From: Sapientia aquatica
GTDB lineage: Bacteria > Pseudomonadota > Gammaproteobacteria > Burkholderiales > Burkholderiaceae_D
Assembly: GCF_004358105.1 (NCBI RefSeq)
Contig: NZ_SMYL01000002.1
Coordinates: forward strand, 434,001 to 498,000
DNA: 64,000 nt
Reading direction: 5' to 3'
Part shown: positions 18,700-27,600 of the stretch, piece after piece
How the letters are laid out: the number at the start of each line of letters is the position of its first letter
How positions within the stretch are numbered: position 1 is the first letter of the stretch
The notes under the pieces: model-generated
What the model was told of the DNA's origin: nothing
The model's input: the letters and a program-made list of their open reading frames with translations, nothing else
Databases searched by the model: none
Position numbers and translations under genes: made by a program

Positions 18700-19188
18700 T
18701 TATTTGTACTGCATCAATAAGTCTTGGTACAAAATACCTTGAATTTTATCGATCTTCAGTTGCTTATTGAGTTGGTCTTTGAGCTGGGTTTGAATCGCTT
18801 GGCAACCGTCATGATTGCGAAAATCATCGGTATCGACTTCTTGAACCGCTTCTTTAAAAACTTGATTGATTTTTGATTTATTGGTTTGTACCCAATCACC
18901 GTCTTTGCCGTCGACTTCGATGGCGACCTTGAGCCGGACAACTTGGGTGTCGGAGTCGATCACCATTTCGGGCAAAGTTAGATAACTATCAGACACTGGT
19001 TTTTTATTGGCGTTATGCCAGTAAAAATAAATGGAAATCGCTACGCCAATTAATGTGACGAAAGCAAACGCAACCAAGAAGGGAACAAATTTATCGCGTT
19101 GACTAACCACGGCTCTGGCTTTAGCTGGAGCGGCCTTGACGGGCGCGGCCTTTGCAGGCACAGGCTTTTTCGCAGGAGTTGGCTTCAT
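18700..19188 (-). CDS. FliL-like membrane protein, orphan
   Basis: This 162-residue protein starts with a Lys/Ala/Pro-rich cytoplasmic stretch (1-30), has one membrane helix (about 34-56) and a periplasmic domain. The domain pattern of VVRLKVAIEVDG, a long helix, and a final ILYQDLLMQ resembles the flagellar basal-body protein FliL, which supports the stator around the motor. The match is by overall pattern rather than a strict motif. It stands alone between a permease and the VWA gene, far from the motility cluster, so it may be a FliL paralogue or another single-pass stomatin-partner-like protein. Confidence 0.6.
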   Translation of the reverse strand: MKPTPAKKPVPAKAAPVKAAPAKARAVVSQRDKFVPFLVAFAFVTLIGVAISIYFYWHNANKKPVSDSYLTLPEMVIDSDTQVVRLKVAIEVDGKDGDWVQTNKSKINQVFKEAVQEVDTDDFRNHDGCQAIQTQLKDQLNKQLKIDKIQGILYQDLLMQYK

Positions 19189-19487
19189 TGCTGTTAAGAC
19201 GTTACTCGTTAGATGTGGATTTGCGCTTAGTGGTGCTGAGTACCGGACGGATGCACTGCCAAGATTCTAAGACAAGATAATAGCGAGCTTGAGTCTAGGA
19301 TAGTTGACGAACTTTTCAAGCGTTGAATTGAATTTAGTGCGAAATGAAATTAATTGTTTTGATTAGCAAAAAAGGCATATGAAATTGAATTTTTCAGATG
19401 GCATTAAGCATTAATTAAAAACCATGTTACTCGTCGCTGTCATTTGTCTGCTGCGCTTTTGTCAGGGAAGCGGACGTGGTTGGCTCG

Positions 19488-20657
19488 TTATTTGCTGAGC
19501 AAGCGCATGCCGCGTTCTAATCCCTCAATCGTGACAGGGAACATGCGGTTATTTATTAATTGCCGAATCACGGCAATCGACTGACGGTATTCCCATAAAC
19601 CTTCTGGTTCGGGATTGAGCCAGATGGATTTTGGGAACGCGGTCGTGAAACGCTGCAGCCATGTAGCCCCGGCTTCCTCGTTGTTGTACTCAACTGAGCC
19701 GCCCGGTTGTAATACTTCATATGGACTCATGGTCGCGTCGCCAACGAAAATTAATTTGGTATCGGGTGGATATTTGCGTAATACATCCCAGGTTGGCATT
19801 TTCTCGGAATGGCGACGTTGATTGTTTTTCCACAAATAGTCGTACACGCAATTATGAAAATAAAAGAACTCCATATTTTTAAATTCAGTTTTTGCGGCAG
19901 AAAATAATTCTTCGGTTTGCGCGATGTGGTCATCCATCGTGCCGCCAACGTCGAGCAACATCAACACCTTGATATTGTTCTTGCGCTCAGGTTGCATCTT
20001 GATGTCGAGATAACCGGCATTGGTGGCCGTGGCCTTGATCGTGGCATCTAACGCCAATTCTTCTTCGGCTCCTTGACGGGCAAATTTGCGTAAGCGGCGC
20101 AGTGCAACTTTGATATTGCGCGTGCCGAGTTCACGCTCAGAGTCGTAATCGCGGTAAGCGCGGGCCTCCCAAACTTTGACAGCGGTGCGATTGCCGCCTT
20201 TGCCGCCAATGCGGATACCTTCAGGATTGCTGCCGCCATTCCCAAAGGGGGAGGTTCCGCCAGTGCCTATCCATTTGCTGCCGCCTTCGTGGCGCTCTTT
20301 TTGTTCTTTGAGCAGTTCGGCTAAACGATCCATTAATTTGTCGTAGCCAAACTTTTCGATTGCCGCTTTTTGCTCGTCGGTTAGCTCGCGTTCTAGCCGC
20401 TTTTTTAACCAATCCAGCGGAATATCTGGATGCTTCTCAAAAATAGCGTCAACGCCTTTGAAATACATTCCAAAGGCTTTGTCGAATTTATCGAAATGGG
20501 CTTCGTCCTTCACCATAATGAGACGCGACAAAAAATAAAAATCATCCAGCGTAGTGGAGGCAATATTTTTTTGTAGTGCTTCAAGTAGCACCAAAAATTC
20601 CTTAATCGAGACAGGAATTTTGGCATCTTTTAAGGTGAAGAAAAATCCAATTAACAT
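19488..20657 (-). CDS. VWA-domain protein, CoxE-like
   Basis: This 389-residue cytoplasmic protein belongs to the VWA CoxE-like family that works with MoxR AAA+ ATPases, often to mature or insert cofactors into enzymes. An N-terminal helical part includes an acidic/basic stretch (about 85-125) and a Gly-rich linker (SPFGNGGSNPEGIRIGGKGG). The VWA domain starts near KVLMLLDVGGTMDDH, where the metal site reads DxGxT instead of the classic DxSxS; this variant is common in the family. FVGDATMSPYE is the later metal-site loop. Its ATG overlaps the stop codon of the GNAT gene by one base, so translation is coupled, and the MoxR gene is two genes upstream. Confidence 0.85.
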   Translation of the reverse strand: MLIGFFFTLKDAKIPVSIKEFLVLLEALQKNIASTTLDDFYFLSRLIMVKDEAHFDKFDKAFGMYFKGVDAIFEKHPDIPLDWLKKRLERELTDEQKAAIEKFGYDKLMDRLAELLKEQKERHEGGSKWIGTGGTSPFGNGGSNPEGIRIGGKGGNRTAVKVWEARAYRDYDSERELGTRNIKVALRRLRKFARQGAEEELALDATIKATATNAGYLDIKMQPERKNNIKVLMLLDVGGTMDDHIAQTEELFSAAKTEFKNMEFFYFHNCVYDYLWKNNQRRHSEKMPTWDVLRKYPPDTKLIFVGDATMSPYEVLQPGGSVEYNNEEAGATWLQRFTTAFPKSIWLNPEPEGLWEYRQSIAVIRQLINNRMFPVTIEGLERGMRLLSK

Positions 20658-21244
20658 TATTCAGTCGGTCTTTCGAGCTTGAAGGTTAAGTTCTGTCGCA
20701 CGCCATTCCATTCGCTATCGAGAATGCTATAGACGACCGTATCGCGCACGCGGCCATTTGGCAAAATGGTGTGGTTGCGTAATACGCCATCGCGCTTTGC
20801 GCCCAAACGCTCAATGGCGCGTTGCGAAGGTTGATTGAACCAATCGGTGCGGAATTCGACAGCGTTGCAATGCAGATCCTCAAACGCATGCCGCAAAAGC
20901 ATTAATTTGCACTCGGTGTTAATTGCAGTGCGTTGCACTCGTTTTGCGTACCAAGTGTAGCCAATTTCTAGTCGCTTGTTGGCGGCATCGACATTGCAGT
21001 AACGGGTCGATCCGACGATGTTGCCAGAGAAGTTTTCTCGAATCACAAAGGGCAATGCTTTGCCTTCTTTTTGTAATCCGATAGCGATATCAAACCAAGT
21101 TTGAATATTGTCGGGATTGGGGACGGTAGTAAAAAATAAAGTCCATAATTTGCCGTCCGAGGCCGCTTCAATTAAGCCGGGTAAATGATGCTGTTCTAAC
21201 GGTTCTAAGGTCGCAAAGCGACCGGATAAGGTAATAGGTTGCAT
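20657..21244 (-). CDS. GNAT-family N-acetyltransferase (RimJ/RimL-like)
   Basis: This 195-residue enzyme of the GNAT superfamily transfers acetyl from acetyl-CoA to an amine, often a protein N-terminus in the RimJ/RimL group. The ATG at 21244 begins MQPITLSGRFATLEPLE; a TTG three codons earlier is possible. Family features are GNIVGSTRYCNVD, the strand-helix LEIGYTWYAKRVQRTAINTE, and NQPSQRAIERLGAKRDGVL, which is the usual RimL C-terminal block. It sits between the MoxR ATPase gene (26 nt upstream) and the VWA gene (1-base overlap). Whether it modifies those partners is unknown. Confidence 0.85.
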   Translation of the reverse strand: MQPITLSGRFATLEPLEQHHLPGLIEAASDGKLWTLFFTTVPNPDNIQTWFDIAIGLQKEGKALPFVIRENFSGNIVGSTRYCNVDAANKRLEIGYTWYAKRVQRTAINTECKLMLLRHAFEDLHCNAVEFRTDWFNQPSQRAIERLGAKRDGVLRNHTILPNGRVRDTVVYSILDSEWNGVRQNLTFKLERPTE

Positions 21245-21270
21245 AGATATCAAATGGTTGAAAAACGAGG

Positions 21271-22128
21271 TTAGCGGTTATGGCGCGACATCATGACGAT
21301 GCGCTCAAACAAATGCACGTCTTGTTCGTTCTTGAGCAACGCGCCATGCAATGGAGGGACAATTGCTTTTTGATCCTTGCTACGCAAGGCTTCGGCAGGA
21401 ATGTCTTCCGCTAGTAGGAGTTTTAACCAATCGAGTAGTTCGGACGTGGATGGCTTTTTCTTAATGCCAGCGACTTCGCGCACTTCATAAAAACTCGTTA
21501 ATGCTTGAGTCAGTAAATCATTTTTCAGATGAGGGAAATGCACGCGCACGATCTCTTGCATCGTTTGCGCATCGGGGAATTTGATGTAGTGAAAAAAGCA
21601 GCGACGCAGGAACGCATCGGGTAATTCTTTTTCGTTATTCGAGGTAATGATCACCAAAGGTCGATGAACGGCGCGCACCATTTCGCGCGTTTCATAGACG
21701 TAAAATTCCATGCGATCTAATTCGCGCAGCAAGTCATTGGGGAATTCGATATCGGCTTTATCAATTTCGTCGATCAGCAATACCACTGGCTTGTCGGCGG
21801 TAAATGCTTGCCACAACACGCCTTTGACGATGTAGTTGTGAATGTCTTTGACGCGCTCATCGCCGAGCTGTGAATCGCGCAAACGTGAGACCGCATCGTA
21901 TTCGTATAAGCCTTGCTGAGCCTTGGTGGTGGACTTGATATGCCATTGCATCAACGGCATGCCGAGCGCGGCAGCAACCTCTTCGGCCAACATGGTTTTA
22001 CCAGTGCCGGGTTCGCCTTTAATCAACAAAGGACGCTGTAACGTTAATGCTGCATTGACTGCAAGTTTTAGGTCAGCGGTTGCAACGTAGCTGTCGGAAC
22101 CTTCGAAACGGGTAGGAGATGTTTGCAT
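21271..22128 (-). CDS. MoxR-family AAA+ ATPase
   Basis: This 285-residue AAA+ ATPase is thought to remodel or activate partner enzymes together with a VWA protein. The ATG at 22128 (MQTSPTRFEGSDSYVA) fits the family start; a TTG 13 codons earlier is open but less likely. Walker A is GEPGTGKTMLAEEVA (about 38-52), Walker B is VVLLIDEIDKAD, sensor 1 is IITSNNEKELPDAFLRRC with the Arg finger. The mRNA just before the ATG reads GACCTCCTATCC, with no Shine-Dalgarno sequence. It is first of a three-gene operon with the GNAT and VWA genes. Confidence 0.92.
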   Translation of the reverse strand: MQTSPTRFEGSDSYVATADLKLAVNAALTLQRPLLIKGEPGTGKTMLAEEVAAALGMPLMQWHIKSTTKAQQGLYEYDAVSRLRDSQLGDERVKDIHNYIVKGVLWQAFTADKPVVLLIDEIDKADIEFPNDLLRELDRMEFYVYETREMVRAVHRPLVIITSNNEKELPDAFLRRCFFHYIKFPDAQTMQEIVRVHFPHLKNDLLTQALTSFYEVREVAGIKKKPSTSELLDWLKLLLAEDIPAEALRSKDQKAIVPPLHGALLKNEQDVHLFERIVMMSRHNR

Positions 22129-22543
22129 AGTCGGATAGGAGGTCAGCGAGAAAGAAAATGGGGTCAAGTATAAACGCTTGTTTTAACTAGCGTGAAGTCG
22201 AATGACTGCAAGCTTGCTTGCGAAATTGACGTACTATTTTTGTCCCAATTCTGAGTTTGTTAGATGGTAATGTTATCGAGATTGACTACACTGAGGTTGT
22301 GTCGTTTGAGCAGTTGCGTTATAAAGGGTTAAATTATTTGTAATGTGGTGTGAGAAATTACCTATATGCCACAGATTTAATTGTCTATATTGATTCATAT
22401 CATCAGTAATAGACTGAAACATTGTCTTCGGGTAAAATTAATCGTTTCTTGGGCGCAAGCTTAGGCTGAAAGTGTCACTAAAAGTCGCTATCTTCCTGAT
22501 TGCATTCAACTTTTGCACAATTATCGCCAACTTATCTCTTATC
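22129..22543. other. Divergent promoter region, MoxR operon and cytochromes
   Basis: No gene is seen here. The region must hold promoters for the minus-strand MoxR operon and the plus-strand cytochrome pair. An FNR-like box (22390-22403) and a possible -10 element TAAAAT (22433-22438) lie on the cytochrome side. An open frame extends 24 codons upstream of the first cytochrome start, but its residues do not look like a signal peptide start. Confidence 0.5.
22390..22403. promoter_or_regulatory. FNR/Anr-like box upstream of cytochromes c
   Basis: TTGAT-TCAT-ATCAT matches the FNR/Anr consensus TTGAT-N4-ATCAA at 9 of 10 fixed positions. It lies about 140 nt upstream of the first cytochrome start. 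The nearest TAAAAT -10 candidate places it near -48, which is not the classic -41.5, so the exact promoter is uncertain. Confidence 0.45.
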
Positions 22544-22873
22544 ATGAAAAAAATTATTGCACTCGCTGCGTTGACAGCACTTGTAAGCATGGTTGATGTC
22601 GCTGCGGCGGCGGACGTCGTTGGTAACCCTAAAGCGGCGGAAAATAAAATTGCAATGTGCATCGGTTGCCATGGCATTCCAGGTTACAAAGCCACTTTCC
22701 CTGAAGTTTATGCCGTACCAATGTTGGGCGGACAAAACGCTAAATATTTGGAAAACGCCTTAAATGCGTACAAAAAAGGTGATCGTAAGCATCCAACTAT
22801 GCACGGTATCGCTGCAAGTTTGACGGATCAAGACATTGCTGATTTGGCCGCTTACTATTCCCAACAAAAATAA
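22544..22873 (+). CDS. Small class I cytochrome c, exported
   Basis: This is a periplasmic mono-haem electron carrier of 109 residues. The ATG at 22544 begins a clear signal peptide (MKKIIALAALTAL, cleavage near VAAAA). The haem-binding motif is CIGCH, with Met as likely sixth ligand in HPTMHGIAASL, and YLENALNAYKKGDR is typical of the c4/c553-like group. No Shine-Dalgarno is evident. It is followed after 18 nt by a second small cytochrome of the same type. The two single-haem genes together recall the two halves of di-haem cytochrome c4, which passes electrons to terminal oxidases. Confidence 0.88.
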   Translation: MKKIIALAALTALVSMVDVAAAADVVGNPKAAENKIAMCIGCHGIPGYKATFPEVYAVPMLGGQNAKYLENALNAYKKGDRKHPTMHGIAASLTDQDIADLAAYYSQQK

Positions 22874-22891
22874 CGCATTCGAAAGATTCCA

Positions 22892-23245
22892 ATGAAAAAA
22901 TTATTCTTATTAGCTGGAGCAGCGTTGTCGTTATCAGTGGCTGCTAATTCTTGGGCGGGTGGCGATATTAATGCAGGAAAAGCGGCGGTAGAAAAATACG
23001 GCTGCGTTGCTTGCCACGGTGCGGATTTAAATTCCCCAATCGATCCAACCTATCCACGTTTAGCGGGTCAACCAGAAACGTATTTAAAACATGCGTTAGT
23101 TTCATATCAACGCGGTGCTGACGTCGCTAACGGTCGCGTTAATGCGATCATGAATGGTCAAGCCAAGGCTTTGTCGGCGAAAGATATCGAAAACATCGCC
23201 GCTTATGCGCACAGCCTGCCAAGTAGCTTAGTGCTGAAAAAATAA
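22892..23245 (+). CDS. Small class I cytochrome c, exported (second)
   Basis: This is a periplasmic mono-haem cytochrome of 117 residues, with signal peptide MKKLFLLAGAALSL and cleavage near NSWAGG. The haem motif is CVACH; PRLAGQPETYLKHALVSYQRG is the c4/c553-type segment and IMNGQAKAL probably provides the axial Met. It lies 18 nt after the first cytochrome, and an intrinsic terminator follows, so the two form one transcript. Its partners are probably a quinol-cytochrome c reductase and an oxidase encoded elsewhere (inference). Confidence 0.88.
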   Translation: MKKLFLLAGAALSLSVAANSWAGGDINAGKAAVEKYGCVACHGADLNSPIDPTYPRLAGQPETYLKHALVSYQRGADVANGRVNAIMNGQAKALSAKDIENIAAYAHSLPSSLVLKK

Positions 23246-23267
23246 GCCATTTGCAGCGTAGTTAATG

Positions 23268-23297
23268 AAAAAGCCATGTTAAACATGGCTTTTTTGT
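23268..23297 (+). terminator. Intrinsic terminator after cytochrome pair
   Basis: AAAAAGCCATG and CATGGCTTTTTT form the stem around a short AT loop, with a run of T after it, starting 22 nt past the second cytochrome stop. The A-rich left arm could also serve the minus-strand DUF1841 gene that ends at 23345. Confidence 0.85.
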
Positions 23298-23344
23298 TTT
23301 TAACTGACAAGTTAATTCAGTTCTCGTGGCCGGGAAAACTGCGC

Positions 23345-23773
23345 CTAGCGAACCTTCTGCCGAATCGCTTCAACATAACCTTCGGTATCAAACGGAATCC
23401 CATTGCGTTGCGAATCCCAAATCATCGCTCCTAAACAATCCATCATCACATGATGCGCTTCATGCTCGGATTGCAGCCGTTGTGCCAAAGCGGTGTAGGC
23501 GGGCGCAATCCCGATTGGCTGATTAATCGAGATTTGCTCGGCGATCGATAAGTGCATGGACAAATGTAGGAACGGATTGGTTTTGCCTTGCTCGACCGAA
23601 TAGTGTGCGTCTAAAGCGGCATTGACATCGCGCAGATCAGCCTCGTATTCGGGATGCTGCATGATCCAATCGGCGGCGATGGATTCGAGTGGCGTTAAAA
23701 TTTCACGCGCTAATGTTTTGCGGTAGGTCTCGCAAAAAAAGCGCCGTACATCGTGCTGCGTAGGATTAAACAT
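23345..23773 (-). CDS. DUF1841 family protein
   Basis: This is a 142-residue protein of unknown function found mainly in beta-proteobacteria. It begins MFNPTQHDVRRFFCETYRK and has the conserved NPFLHLSMHLSIAEQ and HHVMMDCLGAMIWDSQRNG, rich in His, Asp and Glu, which would suit a helical, possibly metal-binding fold (inference). No signal peptide or membrane segment is seen. It stands alone between converging and diverging neighbours. Confidence 0.82.
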   Translation of the reverse strand: MFNPTQHDVRRFFCETYRKTLAREILTPLESIAADWIMQHPEYEADLRDVNAALDAHYSVEQGKTNPFLHLSMHLSIAEQISINQPIGIAPAYTALAQRLQSEHEAHHVMMDCLGAMIWDSQRNGIPFDTEGYVEAIRQKVR

Positions 23774-23918
23774 GGGTGGCGGGTTAGTGTTTTTGTGAGC
23801 CGCTATTTTACTTGGATTTGCTGCTATTGATGGACTGTTGGTATGCAGCGAGAATGAATTTGCTCTGCTATCATCCCAATTTCTCAGGCTGTCATTTCAT
23901 TAATTAATAGGAGCACAT

Positions 23919-24500
23919 ATGTTAGACCAATCCGCCCTCGATACTTTATTCAATAACGCTCGCACCCATAACGCTTGGCAAGACAAGCCAGTGAGCGATG
24001 AGTTACTGCATCAAATTTATGATTTGACCAAATGGGCTCCTACCTCGGCCAACACATCACCTGCTCGGATTGTGTTTGTCAAAAGCGCCGCTGAAAAAGA
24101 AAAGCTAGTCGCCTGCATGGCGCCCGGTAATCAGGAAAAAACCAAAACGGCACCAGTTACCGCGATTATTGCGATGGATTTCGAATTTTACGAGCAGTTG
24201 CCAAAGTTATTTCCGCACGCCGATGCAAAATCGTGGTTTGTCGGCAATCAAGCCAACATTGATGCAACCGCGTTCCGCAACGGCTCTTTGCAAGGCGGTT
24301 ATTTCATTCTAGCGGCGCGTGCCTTAGGCTTGGATTGCGGCCCGATGTCGGGTTTTGATGCCGATAAAGTCAACGCGACTTTTTTTGCGGGCACTAACGT
24401 GAAAGTAAACTTTATCTGTAACTTGGGTTATGGCGATGTGGCTCACTTATACCCACGTTCACCACGTTTAACGTTTGACGAGGCTTGCAAGATTGTTTGA
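23919..24500 (+). CDS. rutE: Nitroreductase-fold malonic semialdehyde reductase-like protein
   Basis: This FMN-dependent protein of 193 residues is like RutE/HadB, which reduces malonic semialdehyde to 3-hydroxypropionate in pyrimidine breakdown. Features are the N-terminal [33 protein letters not shown] (FMN phosphate loop), the insert [20 protein letters not shown], and [12 protein letters not shown] near the C-terminus. No other rut genes are near, so it may have a general reductase role here. A good ribosome site (AGGAGCACAT) precedes the ATG. It is monocistronic, ending at a hairpin that lies inside the end of nth. Confidence 0.85.
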   Translation: MLDQSALDTLFNNARTHNAWQDKPVSDELLHQIYDLTKWAPTSANTSPARIVFVKSAAEKEKLVACMAPGNQEKTKTAPVTAIIAMDFEFYEQLPKLFPHADAKSWFVGNQANIDATAFRNGSLQGGYFILAARALGLDCGPMSGFDADKVNATFFAGTNVKVNFICNLGYGDVAHLYPRSPRLTFDEACKIV

Positions 24501-24532
24501 TTAATTCACCAGCAAGCTAGTTAGTGCAGTGA

Positions 24533-25183
24533 CTAAACCCCTTTGTCTGGCAAAGGGGTTTTTTCTTTGAAGGCGCACAAATCGGCTTCGATACAATTCC
24601 AGCACTGTGGTTGGCGTGCTTTGCAAATATAGCGGCCGTGCAAAATTAGCCAGTGATGGGCGTTGAGTTTAAATTGATCGGGGACGTTTTTGATGAGCAG
24701 TTGTTCGACCTTTTCAACTGTATTTCCCACTGCCAAACCAGTACGATTGGATACGCGAAAAATATGGGTATCGACGGCAATTGTTGGTTCCCCGAAAGCG
24801 CTGTTCAAGACCACGTTAGCGGTTTTTCGTCCCACTCCCGGCAAGGCTTCTAGTGCTTCCCGCGCGCGCGGCACTTGGCCGTGATGCTGCTCCAACAGTA
24901 TTTTGCAGGTCGCAATCACGTGCTTGGCCTTGGTTTTATATAAGCCGATGCTGGAGATATAGGGGATCAGTTTCTCTTCGCCCAAGGCTAGAATTTGCGC
25001 CGGTGTATTGGCCACCAAATATAGGCGGCGGGTGGCTAAATTGACCGACACATCCGTGGCCTGCGCCGACAATAATACCGCGATCAACAATTCAAACGGT
25101 GTGGTGTATTCCAATTCGGTTGCAGGATGCGGATTGGCTTTTTGTAAGCGCTCGAAGAACGTGACACGGTCGGCTAGTTTCAT
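24533..25183 (-). CDS. nth: Endonuclease III
   Basis: This is a base-excision repair enzyme that removes oxidised pyrimidines and nicks abasic sites. It has 216 residues. The helix-hairpin-helix [20 protein letters not shown] carries the catalytic Lys, the Asp is in [16 protein letters not shown], and the [4Fe-4S] site C-x6-C-x2-C-x5-C is near the C-terminus ([17 protein letters not shown]). Its start overlaps the rnfB stop by 4 bases, so translation is coupled. The last codons (DKGV) form part of the terminator hairpin for the converging rutE gene. Confidence 0.95.
   Translation of the reverse strand: MKLADRVTFFERLQKANPHPATELEYTTPFELLIAVLLSAQATDVSVNLATRRLYLVANTPAQILALGEEKLIPYISSIGLYKTKAKHVIATCKILLEQHHGQVPRAREALEALPGVGRKTANVVLNSAFGEPTIAVDTHIFRVSNRTGLAVGNTVEKVEQLLIKNVPDQFKLNAHHWLILHGRYICKARQPQCWNCIEADLCAFKEKTPLPDKGV
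24536..24564 (+). terminator. Intrinsic terminator of rutE inside the 3' end of nth
   Basis: AACCCCTTTG (24536-24545), a 5-nt loop and CAAAGGGGTT (24551-24560) are followed by T-rich sequence. It lies 36 nt after the rutE stop, within the last codons of the opposite-strand nth gene. Confidence 0.85.
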
Positions 25184-25872
25184 GGCGTTGGTTTCGGTTT
25201 GTTGGCCATTGCACGCGCGATGGCGGCGCTGATAATCGCTTTTTTGCGGGCTTGTTCGGTGTATTCGTCCGCGGAGGCGGCAATTTCTTGCTGAATCACG
25301 GTCAGCTTTTCTTGCGCTTTGGCTAGCAGGCGTTCTTCATTCTCACGCTTTTCGCGCTCCAAGCGTTGGATTCTAAAATCGTGTTGAACGCGCGCTGCAT
25401 CGGCTTGTTGCTGACTCCATGCGTCCCAACCAGTTGCTGTGCCGCTGACATTTTCCATCGTGATACAGTCAATTGGACAGGGTGGAATGCATAAATCGCA
25501 GCCGGTACACAGCTCGGTAATGACGCTATGCATCTGTTTAGGCGCGCCGACTATCGCGTCGACGGGGCAAGCTTGTATGCACAGCGTGCAGCCGATACAA
25601 ACGGACTCATCAATTAGCGCGACTGCACGCGGATGTTCGCTGCCATTTTGGGGATTTAACGCAAGAATTGGGTGTTGCAGAAGTTGCGCTAGTCGCTCAA
25701 TGCCCTGCGCGCCGCCGGGTGGGCATTGATTGTACAGCGCAGCGCCTTCAGCGATCGCTTGGGCGTACTGGCGACATGCGGGGTAGCCGCATTTGGTGCA
25801 TTGGGTTTGCGGCAGTATTTGGTCGATTCGGTCGGCCAAGCTTGGAATGGATGGAGCGGAGCAGTTTGACAC
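25180..25872 (-). CDS. rnfB: RnfB/RsxB-type ferredoxin
   Basis: This 230-residue iron-sulfur protein is related to the RnfB subunit of the Rnf/Rsx electron transport complex. A CxxC-x4-C Fe-S domain comes first ([16 protein letters not shown], then CPPGG), followed by two 4Fe-4S motifs ([12 protein letters not shown] and [12 protein letters not shown]) and a C-terminal coiled coil of about 80 charged residues. The membrane helix that starts canonical RnfB is absent, and no rnfACDGE genes adjoin it, so it is probably a soluble electron donor. The nth-rnfB overlap keeps the link known from E. coli, where nth follows the rsx operon. Confidence 0.85.
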   Translation of the reverse strand: MSNCSAPSIPSLADRIDQILPQTQCTKCGYPACRQYAQAIAEGAALYNQCPPGGAQGIERLAQLLQHPILALNPQNGSEHPRAVALIDESVCIGCTLCIQACPVDAIVGAPKQMHSVITELCTGCDLCIPPCPIDCITMENVSGTATGWDAWSQQQADAARVQHDFRIQRLEREKRENEERLLAKAQEKLTVIQQEIAASADEYTEQARKKAIISAAIARAMANKPKPTP

Positions 25873-25976
25873 GGCGAGTTGGAAAAAAGCAAAACCGTAT
25901 TATCGCTTGAATAGACAACGCCGATGTAATTCTCTTAGGAAAAATTACATCGGCGTTGGAAGGTGGCTAACTAGGA

Positions 25977-27212
25977 TTAACCGTTTTTCTGGATAAATTC
26001 GGCAATCTTAGGGCAAATAATTTCACGCCAGCGACGACCCGAGAAAATCCCGTAGTGGCCGCATTTAGGGGCAACGAAATCTTGTTTTTTGCTCGCTGGA
26101 ATGCCAGAACAAATATCGTGCGCAGCCTGAGTTTGACCGGGGCCAGAAATATCATCGAGCTCGCCTTCCACGGTAAATAACGCCACCGTTTTAATGTCTT
26201 GCGGACGCACTAATTTGCCTTCAACTTCCCAAGTTCCCATCGGCAGTCTAAATTCTTGGAACACTGTTTTGATGGTTTCGAGGTAGTAATCAGCGGGCAT
26301 ATCTAAAACCGCATTGTATTCATCGTAAAACTGACGATGCGCTTCGGCTGGATCGTCATCGCCTTTGATTAAATGCTGGTAGAAATCCCAATGACTTTGT
26401 GCGTGACGGCGCGGATTCATGGCCACAAAACCGGTATGTTGTAAAAAGCCCGGATACACCTTGCGCCCAACGCCTGGGAAGTTAGGCGGCACGCTGTAGA
26501 TCACGTTATTTTCAAACCAAGAAAATGGCTTTTCGACCGCGAGATTATTGACTTGGGTTGGCGACTTGCGCGGATCAATTGGCCCGCCCATCATGGTCAT
26601 GGTTTTCGGCAGCTTCGGATCTTTGTCGGTCGCCATCAGGGCGATCGCCGCCAACACCGGCACAGTCGGCTGGCAGACCGAAATAACATGCAGATTGGGG
26701 GCTAAATGGCGGATGAAATCTTGCACGTAATAGATGTAATCGTGCAGATGAAATGCGCCTTCGGATTCGGGCACCATGCGCGCATCAATCCAGTCGGTGA
26801 TATAGACGTCATGTTGCGAGAGCAGGGCGCGCACTGTGTCGCGCAATAAAGTTGAGTGATGGCCGGAAAGGGGCGCCACCAACAACACTTTCGGTTGATC
26901 GAGTTGCTTGATCTCTCTAGCGCTCAGATCTTTTTTGAAGTGAATTAGGCGGCAAAAGCTTTTTAACACTTCAGTTTCTTCGACGATGCCAACTTCTACA
27001 TCGTTGACTGGGACGGACGTGATGCCAAATTCAGGCTTTTCGTAATTCTTTCCCAGTCGAAACATTAATTCGTAACCAGCGGCAATACGTTGCGAAAATG
27101 GTGTGTGCGCTAACGGTGAAATCGGGTTACTGAAAATTTTGGAGGAGGCTTCGGCCCAGTTGGTCAACGGGGTCATCAAAGCACGATTCATCTCATGTAG
27201 GTGGTAAAGCAT
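25977..27212 (-). CDS. phaZ: Intracellular polyhydroxyalkanoate depolymerase
   Basis: This 411-residue enzyme mobilises stored polyhydroxybutyrate granules in the cytoplasm. The alpha/beta-hydrolase nucleophile is Cys180 in VISVCQPTVPVLAA, which is the Cys-type box known from Cupriavidus PhaZ rather than a Ser lipase box. The acid is in VEGELDDISGPGQT and the His in APKCGHYGIFSG. No signal peptide is present, as expected for an intracellular enzyme. A phasin gene lies about 3.4 kb away, supporting an active polyester cycle. It has its own upstream region of about 450 nt and seems monocistronic. Confidence 0.92.
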   Translation of the reverse strand: MLYHLHEMNRALMTPLTNWAEASSKIFSNPISPLAHTPFSQRIAAGYELMFRLGKNYEKPEFGITSVPVNDVEVGIVEETEVLKSFCRLIHFKKDLSAREIKQLDQPKVLLVAPLSGHHSTLLRDTVRALLSQHDVYITDWIDARMVPESEGAFHLHDYIYYVQDFIRHLAPNLHVISVCQPTVPVLAAIALMATDKDPKLPKTMTMMGGPIDPRKSPTQVNNLAVEKPFSWFENNVIYSVPPNFPGVGRKVYPGFLQHTGFVAMNPRRHAQSHWDFYQHLIKGDDDPAEAHRQFYDEYNAVLDMPADYYLETIKTVFQEFRLPMGTWEVEGKLVRPQDIKTVALFTVEGELDDISGPGQTQAAHDICSGIPASKKQDFVAPKCGHYGIFSGRRWREIICPKIAEFIQKNG

Positions 27213-27600
27213 AATTTTCTTTCAAATGAGTTACTGCTGGAATTACGTTTAAGCTTATTACACGACATTATCAGCTAATTTCATTTTTGCTGCACTGCGT
27301 CATTTACTTTATGCTTTTTCGAACCCAAAGCCAAGGTAAAAGCGCTCAATGAGAGTAAAAAAACAATAAATTAACAATCTTTATCAATCGCAAGTAGCAG
27401 TTTCGATGACAAGAACGTTAGAACAACTTCATAAAGCAAATAAATTACGAAAACCTTACTGACCTAATTTTAGTGTAGTTTAAATCCAAAAAAGTTGCTG
27501 TAAATAACTAAATGCAAAATTAAGGTATAAATTTAGCGCAATTGGATGACCTTGCTAAGATGGCTAATGTGAAATTGCATGGTGAGATTGATTGAAAACA
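27213..27600. other. AT-rich non-coding gap upstream of phaZ
   Basis: No gene is visible. The stretch is AT-rich and must contain the phaZ promoter on the minus strand. I see no clear operator, repeat or RNA gene in it apart from the terminator of the reductase gene listed next. Confidence 0.5.
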
